From: Saccharomyces mikatae IFO 1815
Taxonomy: Eukaryota > Ascomycota > Saccharomycetes > Saccharomycetales > Saccharomycetaceae
DNA: 64,000 nucleotides
Direction: 5' to 3'
NCBI RefSeq assembly: GCF_947241705.1
Contig: NC_079262.1
Location: forward strand, 558,001-622,000
In this document: positions 21,401 through 28,384 of the stretch, in pieces
How positions within the stretch are numbered: the stretch's first letter is position 1
Layout of the letters: every line of letters begins with the position of its first letter
The notes under the pieces: model-generated
What the model was told of the DNA's origin: nothing
The model's input: the letters and a program-made list of their open reading frames with translations, nothing else
The model's database searches: none
Program-made: the position numbers and the translations under genes

Positions 21401-22217
21401 GATTTTCTTTACAGAACATTTTGATGTCTTCAGAAGGATTTGCGATTGTCAAGATAACTTTATTCAAAGTTTGTCAAGATGTGTCAAATGGGATTCCAAT
21501 GGGGGTAAAAGTGGGAGCGGATTTTTAAAAACTTTAGATGATAGATTTATCATAAAAGAGCTTTCACACGCTGAATTGGAAGCATTCATAAAATTTGCAC
21601 CGAGTTATTTTGAGTACATGGCACAAGCCATGTTCCATGATTTACCCACAACTTTAGCTAAAGTGTTTGGATTTTATCAAATTCAAGTGAAAAGCTCTAT
21701 ATCAAGCTCTAAAAGCTATAAAATGGATGTCATCATCATGGAGAATTTATTTTACGAAAAAAAAACGACAAGAATATTCGACTTAAAGGGTTCTATGAGA
21801 AATAGACATGTTGAGCAAACGGGTAAAGCTAATGAAGTTCTATTGGATGAAAATATGGTAGAGTATATTTATGAATCACCTATCCATGTCCGCGAATATG
21901 ACAAAAAACTTCTAAGAGCTTCTGTTTGGAACGATACGTTGTTTCTGGCCAAAATGAACGTCATGGATTATTCTTTAGTCATTGGTATCGACAATGAAGG
22001 ATATACTTTGACAGTAGGGATCATTGATTTCATTAGAACGTTTACGTGGGACAAAAAATTAGAAAGTTGGGTCAAAGAGAAGGGTTTAGTGGGGGGAGCA
22101 AGTGTGATCAAACAGCCCACCGTTGTTACGCCAAGACAATATAAGAAACGTTTTAGGGAAGCGATGGAAAGGTACATTTTGATGGTTCCTGATCCATGGT
22201 ACAGGGAAGGTAACTAG
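15405..22217 (+). CDS. FAB1: Fab1, phosphatidylinositol-3-phosphate 5-kinase
   Basis: The protein has 2270 residues from the ATG at 15405, which aligns with the S. cerevisiae start (MSSEE...) as I remember it; a further in-frame ATG at 15357 would add 16 residues. Fab1 converts PI3P to PI(3,5)P2 on vacuolar and endosomal membranes. The FYVE zinc finger is near residues 240-300 (CFSCGKTFNTFRRKHHCRICG with eight Cys/His ligands). The Cpn60/TCP1-like region spans about 780-1040, with a CCR (Cys-rich) region about 1200-1430 containing paired Cys motifs. The C-terminal PIP kinase core spans about 1970-2265, with IIKELSHAE, FDLKGSMRNR, MDYSLVIGID and IGIIDFIRTFTWDKK-type motifs. Linkers carry Asn, Ser and His-Ser repeats. 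It is a large single-copy gene diverging from YFR018C. Confidence 0.97.
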   Translation: MPSEEFHAPIPFPDNSHVRSSSSTTTSSINTIDAALARPNYIKKPSLHIMSTSTTTTTTDLVTNPILSDISVPKISPPASSSVTASTSTSHVTGATTQTNVSANVDANTSVSKKNIPTTASGRVPSNTIKRYSSRYKPSHSLQLPIKNDSNFKRSSIYASKSTVTAIPIRNNRPMSMQNSYVRTPDSDHDEVGDEVSSIKSASSSLTASLSKSFLFAFYNNRKKDKINTNGVLSKEYWMKDESSKECFSCGKTFNTFRRKHHCRICGQIFCSSCTLLIDGERFGYHAKMRVCYNCYEHADTYEDSSDEENDSTMQLNEPPTSRSRSRSSNSNSYSHSHSHSHSHLHLISQDNHVNSSLHEPEAAAANPQQQNEVYLLNDDDVQSIMTSGEDSKLFISTPPPPPKMAIPATKQGGSLEISFDSENDRSLHIQDDNSGRHHHFDSAPTRYTIRDMDNLPHYDTNSNSTLRPHYNTNNSTITINNINNNTFNNNTNRSSSNNNINNPAHSLRRSIFHYVSSNSINKDSSNSSATPASSAQSSSVLDSANHVIGNYAHRNYKFKFNYNSKGPSQLSDTNSSSKNNGGSASSGANADNYDTFTNGNGTAFTLDRKKRNPLTKSKSTSTYLEYPLNEEESSEDEGSMSIYSVLNDDHKTDNPIRSMRNSTKSFQRAQASLQRMRFRRKSKTKHFLNSNKSSIYRDLNFLTNSTPNLLSVVSDDNLYDDSSPLQDKASLSAAGRLTDRKFSNGSCSNNNSNSSSNTNTDPWKRITSISGFKLKKEKKRELNEVSLLHMRALLNQLLNDQEIANPQEWVTLLDGALRKVLRTILNARDLNTLDFRQTYVKIKRISGGSPQSSGYIDGVVFSKALPSKTMPRHLKNPRILLIMFPVEYQKNNNHFLSIESVFRQEREYLDKLVSRLKSLHPDIIYVGANVSGYALELLNDSGIVVQFNMKPQVIERIAKLTEADIAISVDKLATNIKMGECETFEVKSFIYGNISKTYTFLRGCNPELGGTILLRGDNLENLRKIKQVSEFMVYAIFSLKLESSFFNDNFIQLSTDVYLKRTESKRLQVFKGYFADFLIKFNNRILTVSPTVDFPIPFLLARARGLEEKLIERINQYESESDLDPQTQLDMLQGLESTITKKHLGNLIKFLHETEIENLELEFQKRSRQWEVSYSSSQNLLGTGSHQSITVLYSMVSTKTATPCVGPQIVTIDYFWDSDISIGQFIENVVGTARYPCQQGCNGLYLDHYRSYVHGSGKVDVLIEKFQTRLPKLKDIILTWSYCKKCGTSTPILQISEKTWNYSFGKYLEVMFWSYKDTVTGIGKCPHDFTKDHVKYFGYNDLVVRLEYSDLEVHELITPPRKIKWKPHIDIKLKVELYYKILEKINNFYGSVLSRLERIKLDSMSKDKVISGQAKIIELKNNAVEEQKLMLQDLDSFYADSPCDQHLPLNLVIKSLYDKAVNWNTTFAIFAKSYLPSETDISRITAKQLKKLFYDSSRKDSEDKKSLHGEKLKMRTPEKNELLSEELKDFGKSTSKNERENPDIKNEPHNDVSIITSKDDNPTLPTSDTSHLTVTPSACSVSSSLTPHADDRPLMSRSGTGVSMAHDKARPNIRKMSSESSLGGLASLANEYSKNNKVGKLASFFDQMHFDALSKEFELERERERLQLNKDKYQAIRLQTSTPIVEIYKNVKDAVDEPLHSRSSGNNLSAVNVRTFEAPMGEHSRSGNGNPPNLDQNLETELENSISKWGENILNPSAKTTAVTHMNTKSSIKETLDNSKSIVRDTSDNSKSEPLPPVITTTTVNKVESTPQPEKSLLMKTLSNFWADRSAYLWKPLVYPTCPTEHIFTDSDVIIREDEPSSLIAFCLSTSDYRNKMMNLNAQQHQQQTTEVVPPKTGEISGETIQTLDPSVTISPSVSTTSHNLGRDSEISSVVTTKDGLMNAPPIESTRDRTPQDSQTHSQPNLDTLQEFEKIMTKKTATHLRYQFEEGLTVMSCKIFFTEHFDVFRRICDCQDNFIQSLSRCVKWDSNGGKSGSGFLKTLDDRFIIKELSHAELEAFIKFAPSYFEYMAQAMFHDLPTTLAKVFGFYQIQVKSSISSSKSYKMDVIIMENLFYEKKTTRIFDLKGSMRNRHVEQTGKANEVLLDENMVEYIYESPIHVREYDKKLLRASVWNDTLFLAKMNVMDYSLVIGIDNEGYTLTVGIIDFIRTFTWDKKLESWVKEKGLVGGASVIKQPTVVTPRQYKKRFREAMERYILMVPDPWYREGN

Positions 22218-22341
22218 TACGTACATGTATAGAATTAAGTTCATGAGTTTATTTCTACACTATTATGTACTATAATGTTCATCATATTTCAGACACTTGC
22301 ACATGAATGATGAGAAGTTGAGATGAAAAAATAAAAATTGA
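22218..22341. other. FAB1 3' flank
   Basis: A/T-rich 3' flank ending at the tRNA-Ser Pol III terminator (A-run at 22326-22337 on the plus strand). Nothing else is seen. Confidence 0.35.
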
Positions 22342-22442
22342 CGTCACAGACAGGATTCGAACCTGCGCAGGTAAAACCCAATGCCTAATTGCTTTTCGGA
22401 GGAAATAGCAGGGCATCGCCTTAACCACTCGGCCACTGGGAC
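22342..22442 (-). tRNA. tRNA-Ser(GCU) with 19-base intron
   Basis: The reverse complement is a class II tRNA: acceptor GTCCCAG, D-arm GGCCGAGTGG, anticodon GCT, a variable arm, T-arm GGTTCGAATCC and discriminator G. The intron at 22387-22405 begins one base 3' of the anticodon, the canonical position. Mature length is 82. It corresponds to tS(GCU)F. Confidence 0.96.
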
Positions 22443-22514
22443 ATAATCTGATAATGTGTCTATCTTCAAGAAGTCAAAACCATCCCGCAGAAAGGCCTAG
22501 TATAATACTAAACG

Positions 22515-22541
22515 TGAGAAATGGGTGAATTTTGAGATTAT
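22515..22541 (-). mobile_element. Delta LTR, 3' end piece (split by tau-like insertion)
   Basis: The sequence TGAGAAATGGGTGAATTTTG is the end of a minus-strand delta LTR. It breaks off at ATTAT (22537-22541), where a tau-like LTR begins; the rest of the same delta resumes at 23496 after a second ATTAT. Confidence 0.85.
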
Positions 22542-22772
22542 TGTTGGAATAAGTGATTACTACTATACAGCTATTCGTATAAATTGGATTAAGTTATTGC
22601 AACTATACGTCTTCGTATAAATTGAAGTAGAAAAATTCTAATAATAGAATTTACTGCAGTAATGAGATAAAGATCTATTAATTGTCCAGAACTTAGTATA
22701 TAAGAAGATGAGTTATCATCAAATTCTTATCATCAACACTCTGATTTATGTCTGAACCTTTTGGTTTAATAT
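22542..22772 (+). mobile_element. Tau-like LTR, left copy, truncated
   Basis: It begins TGTTGGAATAAGTGATTAC and parallels the complete copy at 23110-23490 as far as GGTTTAATAT, but lacks an internal segment of that copy and its last about 110 bases. It is preceded by the target-site duplication ATTAT. A TATATAAGAAGATGAGTT promoter-like block is shared with the right copy. Assignment to the Ty4/Tsu4 family rests on length, termini and that block only. Confidence 0.65.
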
Positions 22773-22777
22773 TGTTG

Positions 22778-23109
22778 TGTTGTAATATAAATCAACTATC
22801 ATCTACTAACTAGTAGTCATATTACTAGTATATTATCATATACGGTGTTAGAAGATGACGCAAATGATGAGATATAGTCATCTAAATTAGTGGAAGCTGA
22901 AACGCAAGGATTGATAATGTAATAGGATCAATGAATAAGAACATATAAAACGATGATAATAATGTTTATAGAATTGTGTAGAATTGCAGATTCCCTTTTA
23001 TGGATTCCTAAATCCCTGAGGAGAACTTCTAGTATATCTACATACTTAATATTATTGCCTTATAAAAAATGGAATCCCAACAATTACATCAAACTCCACT
23101 ATTATCTCA
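22778..23109 (+). mobile_element. Solo delta LTR nested inside the tau-like element
   Basis: This 332-base delta LTR runs TGTTGTAATATAAATC... to ...TATCTCA. It is flanked by the perfect 5-base duplication TGTTG (22773-22777 and 23110-23114), so it inserted after the tau-like element, exactly at the start of its right LTR copy. Confidence 0.93.
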
Positions 23110-23490
23110 TGTTGGAATAAGTGATTACCACTATACATTTATTCATATAAATTGTTGTAGTTGATGACGAACATTCTTTAACATGATACTAATGATGTTG
23201 AGTAAATTAATACTAACATTCTTATGGTGATACCAATTTAAATGGAGTAGGGAAATTCTAATTATAGAATTTCCTGCACTAATAAGATAAAGATCTATTA
23301 ATTGTCCAGAACTTAGTATATAAGAAGATGAGTTAACACTAAATTCTTATCATCAACACTCTGATTTATGTCTGAACCTTTTGGTTTAATACAACCAATC
23401 AGCGTGTGTTTTATATACCTCTCTTATATAGATTAAGAAGGAACGACTATTCTTAATTATTACAACTTACTAAACAACTAATTATCAACA
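23110..23490 (+). mobile_element. Complete tau-like LTR, right copy (about 381 bases)
   Basis: The element runs TGTTGGAATAAGTG... to ...ATTATCAACA, with TG/CA ends, and is followed by ATTAT, the same five bases that precede the left copy at 22542. The length is close to the about 371 bases of Ty4 tau. It shares a TATATAAGAAGAT-AGTT block with tau, but its first about 100 bases do not match Ty4 tau as I remember it. It could be a diverged tau or a Tsu4-type LTR. Confidence 0.7.
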
Positions 23491-23495
23491 ATTAT

Positions 23496-23778
23496 TGTTG
23501 GGATTCCATTGTTGATAAAGGCACTAATATTAGGTATGTAGATATACTAGAAGTTCTCCTCGAGGATATAGGAATCCAATAAATGGAACTCGTAATTCTA
23601 CATAATTCTGTATATGCTTTTATTGTCATTTTATATGTTGTCAGTCATTATCCTATTACATTATCAATTCTTGCATTTTAGCTTCTCACAACTTACGTCA
23701 TCTTCTAACACGGTATATGATAATGTACTAGTAATATGACTACTAATTGATAGACGATAGTTGATTTTCATTCCAACA
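23496..23778 (-). mobile_element. Delta LTR, main piece (split by tau-like insertion)
   Basis: It continues the minus-strand delta begun at 22515, from TGTTGGGATTCC to CATTCCAACA. With the 27-base end piece the original LTR is about 310 bases, slightly short because of a small internal loss near 23690. Flanks AAACG (22510-22514) and AATCG (23779-23783) may be a decayed target-site duplication. Confidence 0.88.
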
Positions 23779-23802
23779 AATCGCTAATTGTTTGAAAGGT
23801 TC

Positions 23803-23933
23803 TGTTGGAGTAAGAATACAGTTTATGTACGAATCACATTATTGAATATTACCACATACAGTGTTCGAAGATGGCATAAATAATGAGAAACCGTCATTGA
23901 ATTTAGTGGAAGCTGAAACGCAAAGATTGATAG
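23803..23933 (+). mobile_element. Degenerate delta LTR fragment
   Basis: It begins TGTTGGAGTAAGAATACAG and keeps delta-like blocks for about 130 bases (CAGTGTTCGAAGATGGC, AATTTAGTGGAAGCTGAAAC), then stops after GATTGATAG. It is an old truncated insertion. Confidence 0.75.
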
Positions 23934-24493
23934 TCAACGTCGAAATCAAATTCGGCTTAAGCTGTGACTGCGTTTAAACCTGAAATGATAATTACTGTCT
24001 GAACAGTTTTGGAGAAGTTCATAGTTGACGCTCACGGTCAAGGTATGACTCAATCGCTTATTTCCTATATCTGGTGTCCTCAATTCAGTCTTGGTTGTTT
24101 CATATGTCGCCATAACTTGGTAGCAAAGAGTGATGCATACTCAATAGTTAATTTCTTCCATAATAAAATACGCATGCCTCTTTAAGGGTCCGCTACTGCC
24201 GCTGCTAAGGTTGCATAAAGAGAGCAACTTAAGTAAAAGTCACGAGCCATATGCTGGACGACGATAAACGAAGGTAAACTTCGAAACTTGGAGCAAATAG
24301 CATTGCACAAAATCACAACTAAATAAATATAGGAGGAATAGCAAGATAGAGTGAATCTTTCGGCATAAAAGCCCCTTAACAAATTGACCAGTAAACTCAC
24401 ACACGTAGCAACAGTATTAACAGTAATCATTTTTAAATTAACATACACGTTCATTTCCTCTACCTTTTTGTCCTATACTGAATCTACTGGTTA

Positions 24494-25154
24494 ATGTTAA
24501 AACTGTGGTGATATTTCCGCTTCTTATTACTTTTTATTTCCTTCGTGACTGGTTGTGACCATGAGCTATCTGCTAATATGTCAACAGTTGTTGTAGATAC
24601 CAACGGGAGAGATGTCCCGCTCATAGGAGCCACTAACAATTCGATTGCTTGTGAGAATGACACAGATTAATCACACATGAAGACAGGCCTGCTTGGTTAA
24701 CAGACGCCAGAAGAGTATGCTTTACCAATACTACGGTAATGGACTCGAACTCGATGATTATTGATAGTGAAGATCTTCACAAGTGCCAGGATATGCACAA
24801 CGTGTTTATTCTTGCCCTTACGAGCTTTGGGTCATTCCTGGAAGTTTCTGGCAAACAGTCTATGACATATTCAGGATGACTAGTATGGGTAAGTGTGCAG
24901 TTGTCGCTGCTAGCAAGGTCCCCTACTATTATAGGTATTATCCTATTGAAACTAGGTGTGATTCGACCATACACCAGAAGAAAATGACCAGTGCTATACG
25001 TAAAGCAATTAGCCATATCGAAAATTTTTTCATATACAACGAATACCTTTTCCACATCGATCATGACAGATCTTACGCGGGTGACATCATGATTGGATTT
25101 AGCGTTTCTACTTGGTTTGCTGACGCCAAAAAGGCCAATACAAAGGTTGCATAG
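24494..25154 (+). pseudogene. Broken homologue of YFR020W/CSS2, the host gene related to the Klus killer toxin
   Basis: Between FAB1 and ATG18, S. cerevisiae has YFR020W (about 232 residues, secreted), the chromosomal relative of the dsRNA-encoded Klus toxin. Here the equivalent interval is not one open frame. An ATG at 24494 is followed by TGA at 24509-24511, inside what would be a signal peptide. The same frame is then open to TAA at 24668-24670. The next part needs another frame and meets stops at 24678-24680 and 24762-24770. A 3' frame is open from 24783 to a TAG at 25152-25154 without an ATG near its start. The total span fits the expected gene length. I identify it from position, the hydrophobic N-terminus and the YFR020W relation. 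At least two nonsense changes and one or more frame changes argue against a full-length product. Confidence 0.65.
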
Positions 25155-25199
25155 AAACAGCCTGTAGCGGATTGCAGCCATTATATAACTGCTCATCAA

Positions 25200-25479
25200 A
25201 AAATAGAGTTGGAGGCGTTCTAACGAAGTAATGGATTTGTTTTAAAAGATCAAACTAAATATATGGATAGTTTATTGAATGATTATAGAAATAATCAAAA
25301 TAGCAGTTATACATCCACATAATAACATATACATACAGATCCTCTCCAAGCCGCTCCGATTTTAACTCGTGGCTTTTTGATTATAGTTGAAGCATCTAAT
25401 GGGTCTTGGTTTCGTTGTACTTTTATGGAAGTAACCGAAGCATAGGCGTTACCGTGAAGTGGTTTTAGAGATATTTGTG
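25200..25479. other. Spacer downstream of the CSS2 relic
   Basis: A/T-rich. No gene, RNA or clear repeat is recognised. Confidence 0.3.
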
Positions 25480-25860
25480 ATTCTTTTTTTGAAAGAGGCA
25501 GAATTATTATTCATATATAAAATACTCGGAGATCTCCTTAAGAATTCACAGGAGGGAATAGCTAATTCTATACAAAATCCATAAACTCTGTTTTCTTCAT
25601 TTCATATGGTTTCATTCATTATCCTATATTTTGGTTGGAAGAGCTATCAGTTATCGTCATTTACTTCTAGTACAATCAATAATATTGTTATCTGTCGTCT
25701 CAGAATATTATGATATACGGTGTTAGAAAACAGCATCAATTATGAGACTAGTATCATCATATTCAAAATGTCATCGATTTTTCAGTGGAATCAGGAAGGC
25801 AAGGACTGATAATGCGTAGAACGAAACTAAAATGGTATTGAGTATGCTATATGCACAATC
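25480..25860. mobile_element. Mosaic of highly degenerate delta LTR remains
   Basis: The left half (about 25500-25640) resembles a minus-strand delta (TTTCATTCATTATCCTAT). The right half (about 25690-25840) resembles a plus-strand delta (TATGATATACGGTGTTAGAA, CAAGGACTGATAATGCG). Ends are not definable. Confidence 0.5.
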
Positions 25861-26354
25861 AGGTTGCGTTTCAGTCCTAATAATACAGATTTTCATAGCA
25901 AGCCTAGAAAAGTGATGGCGTTTACATAAGAAATGCGTGTGGATTTGAAAGTAATCATTCTTAGTGCCATAAGCAGCTTTCGTACAATATACGTAGACAC
26001 TAACCGCAAGAAAGAAAAGAGAACACGCAAAAATATAAAGTGAACTACAGACTTCTTGGCCTATGTTTTTGAGTGAGTCATTTGATAGCGCGATGATACC
26101 ATGTCAAATGATTATAAGTCACCATTAATTACTTGCGGTCGAATTGTTTGCTTTCATTTTTTTCGTTTTATTACCCGCGCTTTTCTTCATTAAGGGCTTT
26201 CACTATTAAATGCCAATAATATTATAAGGCATCGTTGATACATGCAACATTGGCAAGTAAGCACTGGACATTGTCTTCTTTTAAGACCGTTCCATATTAA
26301 TCAGCTAATAGTGTCCCAATCAACCTCGTGTACTTTTCTTCTTCTGGCCTGACA
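25861..26354. other. ATG18 upstream region
   Basis: Promoter region with A/T-rich tracts (T-run near 26157-26170). No RNA gene or convincing factor site is seen. Confidence 0.3.
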
Positions 26355-27854
26355 ATGTCTGATTCATCACTCACTATAAACTTCATTAACTTTAATCAAA
26401 CCGGAACATGTATCTCCCTTGGGACGTCGAAAGGGTTCAAAATATTCAATTGTGAGCCATTCGGAAAATTTTATTCAGAGGACAGTGGTGGCTATGCTAT
26501 TGTCGAGATGCTATTCTCCACGTCATTGCTGGCTCTGGTTGGGATAGGTGATCAACCTGCACTTTCACCAAGGAGATTGCGTATAATAAATACGAAAAAA
26601 CATTCTATTATCTGTGAGGTGACTTTCCCCACCTCTATTCTGAGTGTGAAGATGAATAAGTCTCGTCTGGTCGTACTTTTGCAGGAGCAGATTTATATTT
26701 ATGATATCAACACTATGAGATTATTGCATACTATAGAAACGAACCCTAACCCACGTGGCCTTATGGCTATGTCTCCTTCAGTAGCTAACAGCTATTTAGT
26801 TTATCCATCACCACCAAAAGTCATCAACTCAGAAATTAAGGCTCACGCTACTACCAACAATATTACATTATCGGTTGGTGGCAACACGGAGACCGGTTTC
26901 AAGAGAGACCAGCAAGACATTAGCCATATTGACGCTAATGACTTGGATCAGTATTCAAGCTTTACTAAGAGGGATGACTCAGATCCAACAAACAGTAACG
27001 GTGGTAACAGCAGTATAATAAAGAATGGTGACGTGATTGTATTTAACTTGGAAACATTACAACCCACAATGGTGATCGAAGCTCATAAGGGCGAGATTGC
27101 TGCAATGGCAACTAGTTTTGATGGAACATTAATGGCTACCGCTTCTGATAAAGGAACTATCATAAGAGTTTTTGACATTGAAACGGGTGATAAGATTTAC
27201 CAGTTTAGGAGAGGGACGTACGCGACAAAGATTTACTCCATATCATTCAGCGAAGATAGTCAATATTTGGCGGTCACTGGCTCTTCCAAAACAGTGCATA
27301 TCTTCAAATTAGGACATTCAATGAGTAACAACAGACCGGACAGCGATGATAGTAATTTGGAGGAAGCTACAGCCGATGACTCATCACTAGACACCAACAG
27401 TATCGACGCACTAAGTGACGATGAAAACTCAAGACTCGCAAGAGAACCGTATGTGGACGCCTCAAGAAAAACGATGGGTAGGATGATACGTTACTCTTCT
27501 CAAAAACTATCTCGAAGGGCTGCCAAGACACTGGGACAGATTTTTCCCATCAAAGTAACTTCGCTACTAGAATCTTCGCGCCACTTTGCGTCGTTGAAAC
27601 TTCCCATCGAGACGAATTCTCATGTAATGACCATATCAAGTATAGGCTCTCCTATAGATATAGACACATCCGAGTATCCGGAACTTTTCGAGACGGGCAG
27701 TTCCGCAGGTACAGAATCCTATCACGATCCCATTATTAAGATGATCCCCATCAGAGTAGTTTCTTCGGATGGATACCTGTACAACTTCGTCATGGATCCG
27801 GAAAGAGGCGGCGATTGCTTAATACTATCCCAGTATTCCATTTTGATGGATTGA
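26355..27854 (+). CDS. ATG18: Atg18, PROPPIN phosphoinositide-binding WD-repeat protein
   Basis: The protein has 499 residues from the ATG at 26355 (500 in S. cerevisiae); a GTG nine codons upstream is not needed. It is a seven-bladed beta-propeller that binds PI3P and PI(3,5)P2, acting with Atg2 in autophagy and limiting Fab1 activity and vacuole size. The diagnostic lipid-binding FRRG motif is at residues 284-287 (YQFRRGTYATKIYS). Propeller repeats surround it, including EIAAMATSFDGTLMATASDKGT and YSISFSEDSQYLAVTGSSKTVHIF. A long acidic, Ser-rich loop (about 325-370) and a basic patch follow. Its lipid ligand is made by Fab1, the next intact protein gene upstream. Confidence 0.97.
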   Translation: MSDSSLTINFINFNQTGTCISLGTSKGFKIFNCEPFGKFYSEDSGGYAIVEMLFSTSLLALVGIGDQPALSPRRLRIINTKKHSIICEVTFPTSILSVKMNKSRLVVLLQEQIYIYDINTMRLLHTIETNPNPRGLMAMSPSVANSYLVYPSPPKVINSEIKAHATTNNITLSVGGNTETGFKRDQQDISHIDANDLDQYSSFTKRDDSDPTNSNGGNSSIIKNGDVIVFNLETLQPTMVIEAHKGEIAAMATSFDGTLMATASDKGTIIRVFDIETGDKIYQFRRGTYATKIYSISFSEDSQYLAVTGSSKTVHIFKLGHSMSNNRPDSDDSNLEEATADDSSLDTNSIDALSDDENSRLAREPYVDASRKTMGRMIRYSSQKLSRRAAKTLGQIFPIKVTSLLESSRHFASLKLPIETNSHVMTISSIGSPIDIDTSEYPELFETGSSAGTESYHDPIIKMIPIRVVSSDGYLYNFVMDPERGGDCLILSQYSILMD

Positions 27855-28384
27855 TCACGGAAGTGTGTCTCGCGCTACCTTCCGTACATAACAAACGCAT
27901 ACATAAACATAGTTTATATAAACTCCCGCGTATAATCTACCCTCTTGCATAATATCTCCGTCATAATTATCTTGTTGCGGTGTTTTTATTCAAAACAATA
28001 GAAGTCGCCCAAAGGGGAAATTTTCGATATAAAAATCGAAGAAAATGGCTTTCAATGCTCGAGGATTTGCTCGTCGAAAAAGGCCACTGAAGTGACGTTT
28101 ACATACGCTACAAAGCCTCCCTCCTGCGCCCAGCTCTCTTGATCACGAACCTGGATCAGATGGTATTCTCAGATTCCTCGGAACTATTAACTTCACGCGG
28201 GTAAATCATTTGTGATGCGGTATATTCTCTATACGGCTAATAGCTGGACCAAGGTGTTTTGAAAGTGTGTATAAACCCTTTAGCTATTTTCGTTTATATA
28301 GTTAGTCTTGTCAAAAAGAGTATGTATCTACTGTCACGACATAAACACAAAATTCTTAGCAAATAAAAACACAAAGAGTGTAAT
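27855..28384. other. ATG18-ROG3 intergenic region
   Basis: It holds the ATG18 3' flank and ROG3 promoter. I see no RNA gene, repeat or strong motif. Confidence 0.35.

Noticed and set aside
24182-24454. 90-codon minus-strand frame upstream of the CSS2 relic
   Set aside because: It has a hydrophobic start but no homology I recognise, and lies in LTR-rich, fast-evolving sequence; probably chance.
24777-25199. 140-codon minus-strand open frame in the FAB1-ATG18 gap
   Set aside because: It is antisense to the YFR020W-related segment, starts near no promoter signal and has no recognisable fold; best explained as a shadow of the former gene.
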